DNA of 11,263 bases from DASVCZ01 sp036381335 (GCA_036381335.1 DASVCZ010000055.1:1-11263), one strand, 5' to 3'. Numbered from the stretch's first letter, positions 4,745-11,263 are shown. Notes: generated by a model from the letters alone, not told the origin. Numbers and translations: made by a program.

Positions 4745-7690
4745 TTACCCTCTATGCTCTGGTGCGTTAATGAGGCCACACTTTTTATATTTAAGGCCCG
4801 ACCCACACGGACAAGGATCATTGCGGCCAATTTTACCATGAGCTACACCAGGGGTGGCTTTTTTGCCACCTTTAGCAGTTTGGAGCGCGGCCGCTAAGTC
4901 GCTAATTTTACCTTGAGTACTGGTTGGCATTTGAGCAGAAGTTGGGGGTGTGGCATCAGCCACTTCTTTAGTCAACGACTCATTAATGTCTTCTTTCTTC
5001 TCTTGCAGCTTGTTTAAATCAACTTTCATTTGGACTGGTTGCTGATTAAGGTGGACGCGGAAAATGCGATTGGCAATGGTTGACTCAATTTGGGCAATTA
5101 AACTTTCAAACATGCCGAAAGCTTCTTTTTTGTACTCCGAAAGCACAGTATTCTTATCACCACGTAACCAAATACCTTGGCGCAAGTTATCAATTTGATC
5201 GATGTGATCCATCCACTTCTCATCCAGCGTAGAGAGAACTACCATTCGCTCCAGCAGCCGCATGTCTTTTTCACCGACTACTTTTTCGCGAGTGTCATAG
5301 GTTTTTTCAACGATTTCCATGAATTTTTCAGTTAATTCGTTGGTATTAGTCAGGCCGGTGATAGTTTTACGCAGTTCACGTTGGGAAGCATCGTCAAAAG
5401 GAATGACTTTGGTGAATTCTTTAACAATGGCATCGTACTCGTCATCGGTAAAGTTTTCGGGCGCGCGTAAGCTAATCACAGAATGAAGTTCGTCCTCAAT
5501 ATAATCTAAAATTTGATCGCGGAGCGTTTCCTCTTCGCCTTCTTCATTCAATTGACTCCCCTGCTCCAGCAGGCGACGGCGACGCTTATAAATAATTTCC
5601 CGATGCTTATTCATGACATCATCGAACTCAACTAAACGCTTACGTTGATCAAAGAAGAAGCCTTCAACTTTAACTTGGGCCGATTCAATTGATTTGCTGA
5701 CCATGCCGTGTTCAATGGGTTGATCTTCTTCAATCTTGAGGAAGTCCATGACTTTGGCAATTTGTTCACCACCAAAGATGCGCATAATTTCGTCTTCAAG
5801 CGACAGGAAGAATTGTGAAGCTCCCGGATCACCTTGGCGACCAGCCCGACCGCGCAACTGATTATCAATTCGACGAGACTCATGGCGTTCGGTACCGAGG
5901 ATATAGAGACCACCCAACTCAACTACGTTATGGTGAGCTTTTTGCCAGTCGGCTAAGGCTTTGCTGTACTCTTTGATCTTATAGTTGTCGGGATTAATTG
6001 ACGGCGGCAAACTGATGTTAGACGGTAATGAAGTAGTACTAGATTTCTTGGTGGTGCTGACTTTAGCTTTTCTAAAGTCTTTTAACTCCGGCTGCGCTCC
6101 GCCCAAGACAATGTCCACACCTCGGCCGGCAATGTTGGTAGCTACGGTAATGGCATCTTTTTTACCGGCGTCAGCGATAATGAACGCTTCTTTTTCGTTA
6201 TTTTTAGCGTTTAGAACCTGATGAGGGATGTTTTTTCGTTTTAGGAAGTTAGAAATGATTTGATTATGCTCGATCGATCGAGTACCAATTAAAACAGGTT
6301 GGCCAGTAGCGTGGATTTCCTCTACTTTTTTGACGATAGCTGAGTACTTAGCGGCCGTAGTTTTATAGACCACATCCGGTTTATCTTCCCGAATCACATC
6401 ACGGTGAGTGGGAATAGCTAAAACCAAGGTATCGTAAATCTTGTTAAATTCTTCGGCTTCGGTAACGGCGGTCCCAGTCATACCTGAGAGTTTTTCGTAC
6501 ATGCGGAAGTAGTTTTGAATGGAGATGGTAGCCAGTGTTCGCGATTCTTGCTGAATAGGCACCCCTTCTTTGGCTTCAATAGCTTGGTGCAGACCGTCAG
6601 AGTAACGGCGACCGTGCATTAAGCGACCTGTATGTTCATCGACAATAATGACTTGGTTATCACGAACGATGTACTCTTTATCACGGTGGTAAAGGGTTTT
6701 AGCTTTCAGAGCTGCTTCCACATGATGAATGGTATCGAAACTTTCTTCGTATAGATTTGATACACCCAGCTTTTGCTCCATCCTTTTGACACCGAGATCA
6801 GTCAAGGTCACCGACTTAGCTTTTTCATCAATTTTATAGTCGACATTTTGAGCCAAACCTTGCACCATCCGGGCGTACTCGAAATATTTTTGGGTTGGCT
6901 CAGAGTCGGGAGCAGAAATAATTAAAGGCGTCCGGGCTTCGTCAATTAAAATTGAGTCGGCTTCGTCGACGATGGCAAAGTAGTGGGCGTCATCAACACG
7001 TTGGACCATTTGATCCAAGTTTTGGACCATGTTGTCACGCAAGTAGTCAAAGCCAAACTCGTTGTTGGTGCCGTAGGTAATGTCAGCGGCGTAGGCTTGT
7101 TGACGGGGAACGACTTCAAAGTGCTCTAAGCGTTCGTCGCCGCGTTCTTCGCTATCAATATCGGGATTGTAGATTTTAGCTTGATCATGGATGACGACGG
7201 CAGAGGTCATGCCTAAAAAGTGATAAATGGGACCCATCCAGCCGACGCCGACTTCAGCTAGGTAGTCGTTGACGGTGACGAGGTGGGCGCCTTTGCCGAG
7301 CAGAGCATTGAGGTACAAGGGAGCGCTGACGGTCAGGGTTTTTCCCTCACCAGTTTTTTGCTCAGTAATGGTCCCATGATGGAGGGCAATTCCAGCCAAC
7401 AGCTGAACGTCGTAATGGCGCATGCCTAAGACTCGACGAGCGGTTTCCCGGACGGTAGCAAAGGCTTCAGGCAGGAGTTGGTTCAAAATTGCTTGGTCTT
7501 CTACTCCGTTGGCCCGCTGCTCTTCAATTTCTTTTTTAAACTTCTTGGTTTGAGCAGCTAACTTGGCGTCTGACAACTTTTTTAACTGAGGTTCTAAGGC
7601 GTTAATTTCATCGACAATTTTACGGTACTTATCAAGAGTCCGCTTATTTTCATCAAAGAGGTTGGAAAGGAACTTAAGAGCCAGTTTCAT
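4745..7690 (-). CDS. secA: Preprotein translocase ATPase SecA
   Basis: This 981-residue ATPase drives export of unfolded preproteins through SecYEG. Walker A is TGEGKT (about 113-118), the DEAD-type Walker B is IVDEAD (about 240-245) followed by SILIDEARTPLIIS, and the second motor half has NIAGRGVDIVLGG, TERHESRRIDNQLRGRAGRQGDPG and the helical scaffold and wing domains. The tail carries a SEC-C-like zinc motif, CPCGSGLKYKKC, but the residue after the last Cys is Gly rather than Cys/His. Between LGG (about 531) and the GGLYILGTERHE strand there is a 57-residue insertion, much longer than in B. subtilis and longer than in E. coli; it is Ser/Thr/Pro/Lys rich. ATG 7690 is preferred over GTG 7696 because AAAGG lies 5 bases upstream. 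Riboflavin kinase follows directly. Confidence 0.97.
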   Translation of the reverse strand: MKLALKFLSNLFDENKRTLDKYRKIVDEINALEPQLKKLSDAKLAAQTKKFKKEIEEQRANGVEDQAILNQLLPEAFATVRETARRVLGMRHYDVQLLAGIALHHGTITEQKTGEGKTLTVSAPLYLNALLGKGAHLVTVNDYLAEVGVGWMGPIYHFLGMTSAVVIHDQAKIYNPDIDSEERGDERLEHFEVVPRQQAYAADITYGTNNEFGFDYLRDNMVQNLDQMVQRVDDAHYFAIVDEADSILIDEARTPLIISAPDSEPTQKYFEYARMVQGLAQNVDYKIDEKAKSVTLTDLGVKRMEQKLGVSNLYEESFDTIHHVEAALKAKTLYHRDKEYIVRDNQVIIVDEHTGRLMHGRRYSDGLHQAIEAKEGVPIQQESRTLATISIQNYFRMYEKLSGMTGTAVTEAEEFNKIYDTLVLAIPTHRDVIREDKPDVVYKTTAAKYSAIVKKVEEIHATGQPVLIGTRSIEHNQIISNFLKRKNIPHQVLNAKNNEKEAFIIADAGKKDAITVATNIAGRGVDIVLGGAQPELKDFRKAKVSTTKKSSTTSLPSNISLPPSINPDNYKIKEYSKALADWQKAHHNVVELGGLYILGTERHESRRIDNQLRGRAGRQGDPGASQFFLSLEDEIMRIFGGEQIAKVMDFLKIEEDQPIEHGMVSKSIESAQVKVEGFFFDQRKRLVEFDDVMNKHREIIYKRRRRLLEQGSQLNEEGEEETLRDQILDYIEDELHSVISLRAPENFTDDEYDAIVKEFTKVIPFDDASQRELRKTITGLTNTNELTEKFMEIVEKTYDTREKVVGEKDMRLLERMVVLSTLDEKWMDHIDQIDNLRQGIWLRGDKNTVLSEYKKEAFGMFESLIAQIESTIANRIFRVHLNQQPVQMKVDLNKLQEKKEDINESLTKEVADATPPTSAQMPTSTQGKISDLAAALQTAKGGKKATPGVAHGKIGRNDPCPCGSGLKYKKCGLINAPEHRG

Positions 7691-7714
7691 GATCACCTTT
7701 CATTACGAGGCCCC

Positions 7715-7743
7715 ATTATACGGCCAACCCGTTAACAGGTGAA
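7715..7743 (-). promoter_or_regulatory. secA promoter
   Basis: The minus strand has a perfect TATAAT (7720-7715) with a partial -35, TTCACC (7743-7738), 17 bases away. The -10 lies 24 bases before the secA ATG, leaving a short leader that includes the Shine-Dalgarno AAAGG. It starts about 35 bases after the stop of the upstream hypothetical gene; no terminator separates them. Confidence 0.6.
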
Positions 7744-7754
7744 CAGGGAAACTG

Positions 7755-8180
7755 CTAATCAGACTGGGAGGAATCAAATCCCGGTAAATTAGTACGGTTA
7801 CGTTGTTGGAGTTTTTTGTTCATTCTTGCTATTAGATCCACATGATCTGGTTTAACTCGACGAATATTCATTACCTCTCTGTTATAAGCTGGTGAGCTCA
7901 TCAAGGTTTCAGGGTCAATCAGAATAAATAAATCAATAATCTGTTTTTTGAGTGTACGTACATCACTCCATACTTGATCGAGATCAATTGAGGGTAGTTG
8001 TTTATCTTGATTAGACGCGTAAATATTTCGTAATGTACTACTTAGCTGATCAATGTCACTAACTAATCTAATAACGTAAAAGAAGATCTCTTCACGCTCC
8101 CATTGGAGTTTTTCTTCAGGATGAGTGTTTATAAATTCCTGCAGAGTTTCTTCTGAATCAAAAATGATTTTTTCCTTCAT
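7755..8180 (-). CDS. Hypothetical helical protein, second gene of a two-gene cassette
   Basis: I do not recognise this 141-residue protein. It looks soluble and mostly helical: an acidic N-terminal part (residues 1-32), helices from about 28-55 and 65-90 with heptad-like hydrophobics (FFYVIRLVSDIDQL, VRTLKKQIIDLFILI), a basic stretch (RRVKPDHVDLIARMNKKLQQRNR) and a short acidic Ser-rich end (FDSSQSD). There is no signal peptide or membrane span. Its ATG overlaps the TGA of the preceding gene by 4 bases (ATGA), and a good Shine-Dalgarno AAAGGAGA lies about 6 bases upstream, so the two are probably translated together. Base composition is lower in GC than secA or serS: two sampled 60-base lines have 19 and 22 G+C against 30 in sampled secA and serS lines. 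This may mean later acquisition or relaxed selection. Confidence 0.8.
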   Translation of the reverse strand: MKEKIIFDSEETLQEFINTHPEEKLQWEREEIFFYVIRLVSDIDQLSSTLRNIYASNQDKQLPSIDLDQVWSDVRTLKKQIIDLFILIDPETLMSSPAYNREVMNIRRVKPDHVDLIARMNKKLQQRNRTNLPGFDSSQSD

Positions 8181-8680
8181 ATATTCTCCTTTTGTTGGCT
8201 TCTAACCCACTGCACTGCTTCTTCTCGAGAATTAAAGAGCTGGACGTCTGTATCCATCAATTCAGTTAAGACGCGGATAGAAGTTAAGATTGCTGGCATC
8301 GCTAACTGCCCTTCTATTCCACTGATATCAACAGCGCTGATGCTTCTGATATAAGGAAGCTGTTCGCTAGCTTTCAAGTACATAGAAATTAAGGAGGAAA
8401 GTGTGACTGCTCCATGCGGACTTTGAACAACATAAAAAGTCTCAAAGCCAGCTTCCAGACGGTCATTAATTAATTGAGCATATTGAGGAATCATGGCGGC
8501 CAAAATCTCTTTCTCGGTCGAAAAAGAGAGGAGGTATATTCCTCTTTCTTCTGTGGTAGGATCACCTAGGGTATGAATACGAACAGAATCAAGCCCATCA
8601 GAAAATTCATGCTCGTCTAGATTTAAATGAGTAATTGAAAGGTCCTGAGGAGACTTATGGAGCAATTCAGATTTCTTCAT
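8177..8680 (-). CDS. Hypothetical protein, possible STAS-like domain, first gene of the cassette
   Basis: I do not firmly recognise this 167-residue protein. The second half alternates beta strands and helices: FETFYVVQSP (79-88), helix SSLISMYLKASEQL, IRSISAVDISG (111-121), helix MPAILTSIRVLTEL (128-141), then VQLFNSREEAVQWVRSQ (146-162). The ending, a strand followed by F-x-S-x-E-E-A-x-x-W-V, is common in SpoIIAA/STAS-like single-domain proteins, and the strand-helix order fits, but no phosphorylation site is evident. The first 50 residues are acidic and polar. No signal peptide or membrane span is visible. The start has a very strong Shine-Dalgarno, GGAGGAAGG, 5 bases before the ATG. It heads a two-gene unit with the next gene through a 4-base overlap. 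If it is STAS-like, the helical partner could be its binding partner; that is inference. Confidence 0.8.
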   Translation of the reverse strand: MKKSELLHKSPQDLSITHLNLDEHEFSDGLDSVRIHTLGDPTTEERGIYLLSFSTEKEILAAMIPQYAQLINDRLEAGFETFYVVQSPHGAVTLSSLISMYLKASEQLPYIRSISAVDISGIEGQLAMPAILTSIRVLTELMDTDVQLFNSREEAVQWVRSQQKENI

Positions 8681-8719
8681 AGATACCTTCCTCCAACCGG
8701 TTAATCAGTGTTCAAAGGA

Positions 8720-8749
8720 ACCATACTATCTCAGATGGTGAATTGTCAA
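8720..8749 (-). promoter_or_regulatory. Promoter of the two-gene cassette
   Basis: A perfect -35 TTGACA (8749-8744) is followed after 18 bases by TATGGT (8725-8720), a fair -10. This is the only conventional -35/-10 pair noticed in the window. The leader of about 35-40 bases contains an AACCGGTT palindrome (8702-8695) just before the Shine-Dalgarno. The -35 lies 26 bases after the serS stop. Confidence 0.55.
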
Positions 8750-8774
8750 GAAATTAAAATTACAAAAGGGGTGG

Positions 8775-10046
8775 CTAGCCGATCGCTTCTTTACCAAGGT
8801 AGTCTTGCAAAATGTGAGGTACTCGAATGCTACCGTCAGCTTGCTGATAGTTCTCAACAATGGCCGCTAACAATCGAGGTGAGGCAGCCATCGTGTTGTT
8901 GAGGGTGTAGACGTACTTAAGTGAGCCATCTTTGGCCTGGTAGCGAATATTGAGTCGTCGAGATTGGAAGTCATTAAAGTAACTGGCGGAGTGAGTTTCG
9001 CGATACTTTTGTTGGAAAGGAAACCAGGTTTCGATATCGTATTTTTTGCGTTGCCCCGCGCCCATATCGCCGGTACACATGACTAGGACTTGGTAAGGTA
9101 ACTGAAGGTCTTGGAGCAAGCGTTCCGCCAGAGCTGTCATCTGCTCGTGCCAGCGGTGGGTTTCGTCCTCATCAGCCACCGTATAGACAACCTGTTCAAC
9201 CTTGTTAAATTGATGTACCCGGATAATGCCTTGAGTATCTTTGCCGTAGGAGCCGACTTCGCGACGGAAGCAAGGCGAGATACCGGCCATTTTAATGGGT
9301 AAATCTTTTTCCGAAAAAACTTCTCCTTGATGATAGGCGGTGAGGGCGACTTCAGAAGTCCCGGCTAGGACTTGTCCATCTTGAGTTTGGTAGTGATCTT
9401 CTTGTCCCCAAGGAAAATAACCAGTGCCCCACATGGCTTCTTTGTTAACCAAAATCGGAGCTGACATGGGAGTGAAGCCATCCTCGCGCAGTAAGTCCAT
9501 GGCATATTTCAGTAGCGCCTGCTCCAGGAGTAAACCATCATTTTTCAAAAAGTAGGAGCGGAAGCCACCAATTTTAACGGCTCTCTCTAAATCAACCATG
9601 TCGTGCAGTAACATTAAGTCGTGGTGAGCTCGAGGTTGGAAATCTAATTGTCTGATTTCACCGATTTGGCGAACTACCTGGTTGCCGCTTTCGTCGGGGC
9701 CAACAGGCACATCCGCGGCGGGTACATTGGGTACGTACATCATTAGTTGTTGCCACTGGTCTATGGCTTCGCTAAATTGAGGTTCAAGCTCTTTGAGAGC
9801 ATCTTTAATTTGTTTGCCTCTCTCAATCAACTCTGGTGAGGGCTTGCGCCCTTCCGATACACCTTGTTTAATGGCATCTGCATTGGCGTTACTTTCCCTA
9901 CGTAAAGTGTCTACTTGCTGTTGGAGTAGGCGACGTTTTTCATCAGCAGCCAGGACTTGGTCGACGATAGTGGGATCAAGTTGCTTATCTAGGCAAGCTT
10001 GGCGAACGGCATCGGGATAATCGCGAATAAATTGGATATCGAGCAT
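8775..10046 (-). CDS. serS: Seryl-tRNA synthetase
   Basis: The 423-residue class II enzyme charges tRNA-Ser (and tRNA-Sec where present). The N-terminal domain begins LDIQFIRDYP and contains the long antiparallel coiled-coil arm (about 27-100) that grips the tRNA long variable arm. The catalytic core has the serine-pocket TSE (230-232), motif 2 around FRREVGSYGKDTQGIIRVHQF (260-280), and motif 3 as LNNTMAASPRLLAAIVENYQ (382-401), followed by DGSIRVPHILQDYLG. The length is normal for the family. The start at 10046 is the family N-terminus; no Shine-Dalgarno is present and a -10 box lies 10 bases upstream, so the mRNA is probably near-leaderless. It is divergent from the NUDIX gene with 26 bases between the start codons. 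No T-box leader fits in that space. It ends in TAG. Confidence 0.97.
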   Translation of the reverse strand: MLDIQFIRDYPDAVRQACLDKQLDPTIVDQVLAADEKRRLLQQQVDTLRRESNANADAIKQGVSEGRKPSPELIERGKQIKDALKELEPQFSEAIDQWQQLMMYVPNVPAADVPVGPDESGNQVVRQIGEIRQLDFQPRAHHDLMLLHDMVDLERAVKIGGFRSYFLKNDGLLLEQALLKYAMDLLREDGFTPMSAPILVNKEAMWGTGYFPWGQEDHYQTQDGQVLAGTSEVALTAYHQGEVFSEKDLPIKMAGISPCFRREVGSYGKDTQGIIRVHQFNKVEQVVYTVADEDETHRWHEQMTALAERLLQDLQLPYQVLVMCTGDMGAGQRKKYDIETWFPFQQKYRETHSASYFNDFQSRRLNIRYQAKDGSLKYVYTLNNTMAASPRLLAAIVENYQQADGSIRVPHILQDYLGKEAIG

Positions 10047-10072
10047 AATGTAAAATAGTATAACATAAAGCT
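10047..10072. promoter_or_regulatory. Overlapping divergent promoters of serS and the NUDIX gene
   Basis: Only 26 bases separate the two start codons. Minus strand: TATACT (10062-10057), 10 bases before the serS ATG. Plus strand: TATAAC (10059-10064), 8 bases before the NUDIX ATG. The two -10 boxes share four positions, so polymerase should not occupy both at once, and any -35 of each must lie inside the other gene. Neither gene has a Shine-Dalgarno. Confidence 0.55.
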
Positions 10073-10480
10073 ATGCAGCCAATTGGCGCCTGTATTCTGG
10101 TTATCAACGATCAAAATCAAGTTCTTCTCGGCAAACGGAAGAACTCTTATAAAGCTGGCTACTATGGTATCCCCGGAGGTCGAGTTGAGGTGGGAGAGCT
10201 GTTAGCCGAAACAGCCAAGCGAGAGTTATTGGAGGAGACTAATTTGACCGCGGTTGATCTGAAATACGTGGGAGTGGTCAAAGAACATCAAGATGAATGG
10301 GATTTTATCCATTTTGTGTTCGTCTGTCATCAGTGGACTGGTGAAGTTACTACCGTTGAACCTGAAAAATGTGAGGGGTGGCAGTGGTACGATCTGAAAG
10401 CTCTGCCCTCCCCGATTCTTGAAGGCCACGCCGCGGCGATTAAGGTTTATAAGGAGAAGAAAACGTTAGTTGAGTTGTAG
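10073..10480 (+). CDS. NUDIX hydrolase
   Basis: The 135-residue protein is a single NUDIX domain, the family that cleaves nucleoside diphosphates linked to another moiety. The NUDIX box runs from Gly36 to Leu58: G-x5-E(42)-x7-RELLEE(50-55), with Thr-Asn where x-Gly is usual. The strand-loop before it (GACILVINDQNQVLLGKR, then YYGIPGG) and the EGWQWYDLKALP segment (about 101-113) are typical of MutT-like enzymes such as dCTP or oxidised-nucleotide pyrophosphatases, but the substrate cannot be read from the sequence. It is one of the few plus-strand genes here, divergent from serS and convergent with the SGNH gene, whose stop lies 4 bases after this gene's TAG. No Shine-Dalgarno is present; the -10 lies 8 bases before the ATG, suggesting a leaderless mRNA. 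Confidence 0.92.
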   Translation: MQPIGACILVINDQNQVLLGKRKNSYKAGYYGIPGGRVEVGELLAETAKRELLEETNLTAVDLKYVGVVKEHQDEWDFIHFVFVCHQWTGEVTTVEPEKCEGWQWYDLKALPSPILEGHAAAIKVYKEKKTLVEL

Positions 10481-10484
10481 GTTT

Positions 10485-11093
10485 TCACTGTGTTTTTAAC
10501 TCTGTCATTAATTTTTGAGCCATCAGTCGATGTCCTTTTTGATTGGGATGGAGCCAGTCTTTGCCTGCAGGGCGAACATAAGTGGACTGAAAAATGCAGG
10601 TAAAGATGCTATCTAAATCCTCTGCTCTAAACACATCCTATAAGGAAACATACATTACATTTTTATCGTTAGCCACCTGTTGAAGTTGATCGAGATAAGG
10701 TTGATACTTCTTCTCAAACTGAGCATCACCAATGCCATTCGGAGATAAAATCCAAATAGTGGTCTGAGGAGAGTGGTGTTGGATATAATTAACAATCTTC
10801 CGAATGTAATTTGCAAACAAGACCGGGGACACATTTCTATTAGGTTCCGCGTCATTATGGCCAAACATGATTGTGACTAGATCAGGTTTCCTTTCGACTA
10901 TATCACGATGAGTCCGATAGTACCCATCTTGAGCGGTTTCTCCATTTATGCCAGCGTTAATCAGCGATACCTGGTTTGCACCGTACTCTTGATCACAGAG
11001 TTCTTGCCAAAAATTAACGTAGCTGGGAGTTTTCCAATCACAAGTAATAGAGTCGCCTAGACAGACAATGGTTTTATAGGGAGCATTTGACAT
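10485..11093 (-). pseudogene. SGNH/GDSL hydrolase interrupted by an in-frame TAG
   Basis: From ATG 11093 the frame encodes 151 residues, meets TAG at 10640-10638, then continues open for 50 more codons to TGA at 10487-10485. Before the TAG are block I CLGDSIT (catalytic Ser), block II NAGINGETAQDG (Gly) and block III GHND (Asn). After the TAG, in the same frame, comes DWLHPNQKGH, the block V Asp and His of the catalytic triad. Together the 202 codons make a normal-length SGNH esterase/lipase-type enzyme, with no signal peptide. The TAG replaces one codon in YVSL-x-DVF, where related proteins often have an aromatic residue. Without read-through the product lacks its catalytic Asp-His and should be inactive. 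TAG ends serS, NUDIX and a hypothetical gene nearby, so general reassignment is unlikely. It may be a recent nonsense mutation, a sequencing error or real read-through. Confidence 0.85.
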
Positions 11094-11108
11094 GGGTTCA
11101 TTATAACA
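11094..11108 (-). promoter_or_regulatory. Extended -10 promoter of the SGNH gene, leaderless
   Basis: The minus strand reads TGTTATAAT, the same extended -10 as in the proS promoter (TATAAT at 11105-11100), and the ATG follows after 6 bases, so transcription is expected to begin at the start codon. The box lies immediately after the hairpin at 11111-11142. Confidence 0.65.
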
Positions 11109-11110
11109 AA

Positions 11111-11142
11111 CAACCCCCGTTGGTTTTACTCAACGAGGGTTG
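11111..11142 (-). terminator. Hairpin terminator after the FnIII-like gene
   Basis: CAACCCCCGTTG (11111-11122) and CAACGAGGGTTG (11131-11142) pair over 12 positions with one mismatch around an 8-base loop. On the minus strand the stem is followed by TTTGTTAT, a modest U-rich tail, and lies 31 bases after the stop of the partial gene at 11174. On the plus strand it is followed by AAGTATTTTT, so it could work both ways, but no plus-strand gene leads into it. Confidence 0.7.
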
Positions 11143-11173
11143 AAGTATTTTTACTTAATTACTCTGTTACTCT

Positions 11174-11263
11174 TTAGCGAGCGACGTCCGACACTTCCCA
11201 ACTACTCCCGACTGGTTGACCGTTTTTGACGGGGATCAACTTGAAGTAGTAGCGTTGACCAGG
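11174..11263 (-). CDS. C-terminal end of a fibronectin-III-like protein (partial)
   Basis: Only the last 29 codons and the TAA are in the window. PGQRYYFKLIPVKNGQPVGSS followed by WEVSDVAR resembles the final strands of a fibronectin type III domain: the PGxxYYFxLxxV strand, a turn with NGxPVG, and a closing S-x-x-VSxxA strand. Such domains are common at the ends of secreted or surface proteins of bacteria, but the rest of the protein is unseen, so its location and role are unknown. The frame is set by the stop and the domain pattern. A strong hairpin follows 31 bases downstream. Confidence 0.6.
   Translation of the reverse strand, partial: PGQRYYFKLIPVKNGQPVGSSWEVSDVAR

Noticed and set aside
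7691..7696. GTG start of secA two codons upstream
   Set aside because: The AAAGG Shine-Dalgarno would sit too close to it; ATG 7690 has proper 5-base spacing and the usual MKLALKFL start.
10481..10637. Intergenic gap between NUDIX gene and SGNH hydrolase
   Set aside because: The minus strand here is the in-frame continuation of the SGNH gene, including its DxxHP block, so it is not a true gap.
10638..10640. General reassignment of TAG to an amino acid
   Set aside because: serS, the NUDIX gene and the 141-residue hypothetical gene all end in TAG at their expected C-termini.
1..11263. CRISPR array, insertion sequence, integrase or prophage genes
   Set aside because: No direct repeat series, terminal inverted repeats or recombinase-like proteins were seen; all sizeable frames are accounted for by the genes listed.

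Overview
The window is 11.3 kb of compact bacterial DNA, almost all coded on the minus strand. The genes are mostly housekeeping: prolyl- and seryl-tRNA synthetases, PRPP synthetase, SecA and a stand-alone riboflavin kinase domain. Around them lie small or poorly characterised genes: a DHH/MYG1-like protein, a DUF4258 protein, two hypotheticals, a NUDIX hydrolase, an SGNH hydrolase and the tail of a fibronectin-III-like protein. The proteins read well with the standard bacterial code, and TAA, TAG and TGA are all used as stops. The divergent PRPP synthetase, the kinase-only RibF piece, tight packing, near-leaderless promoters and the DUF4258 type suggest a candidate-phyla-radiation (Patescibacteria) bacterium. 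That placement is inference; a T-box riboswitch is better known from Firmicutes and relatives, so the lineage should be checked.

Layout, left to right. 1-833: partial DHH/MYG1-like phosphoesterase. 834-1078: non-coding stretch with a minus-strand terminator. 1079-3420: a prolyl-tRNA synthetase gene and a DUF4258 gene in one operon, preceded by a T-box leader with a clear antiterminator and terminator. 3419-7690: secA, riboflavin kinase and prs; secA and the kinase abut with no gap, and prs has its own -10 box. 7755-8680: a two-gene, lower-GC cassette of unknown function with a 4-base overlap. 8775-10480: serS and a NUDIX gene, divergent across only 26 bases with overlapping -10 boxes. 10485-11093: an SGNH hydrolase interrupted by an in-frame TAG. 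11111-11263: a strong hairpin terminator and the last 29 codons of a fibronectin-III-like protein.

The clearest logic is in translation supply. Uncharged proline tRNA should release the proS leader terminator and raise expression of proS and its DUF4258 partner. Five genes (DHH-like, prs, serS, NUDIX, SGNH) have a -10 box 6-10 bases before the ATG and no Shine-Dalgarno, so their mRNAs are probably leaderless. proS, secA and the two hypothetical genes have clear Shine-Dalgarno sites, so the genome appears to use both initiation modes.

The most useful leads are the T-box with an unclear Stem I, the amber codon that cuts the catalytic Asp-His block off the SGNH hydrolase, the leaderless promoter pattern with the overlapping serS/NUDIX promoters, and the unrecognised two-gene cassette upstream of secA.
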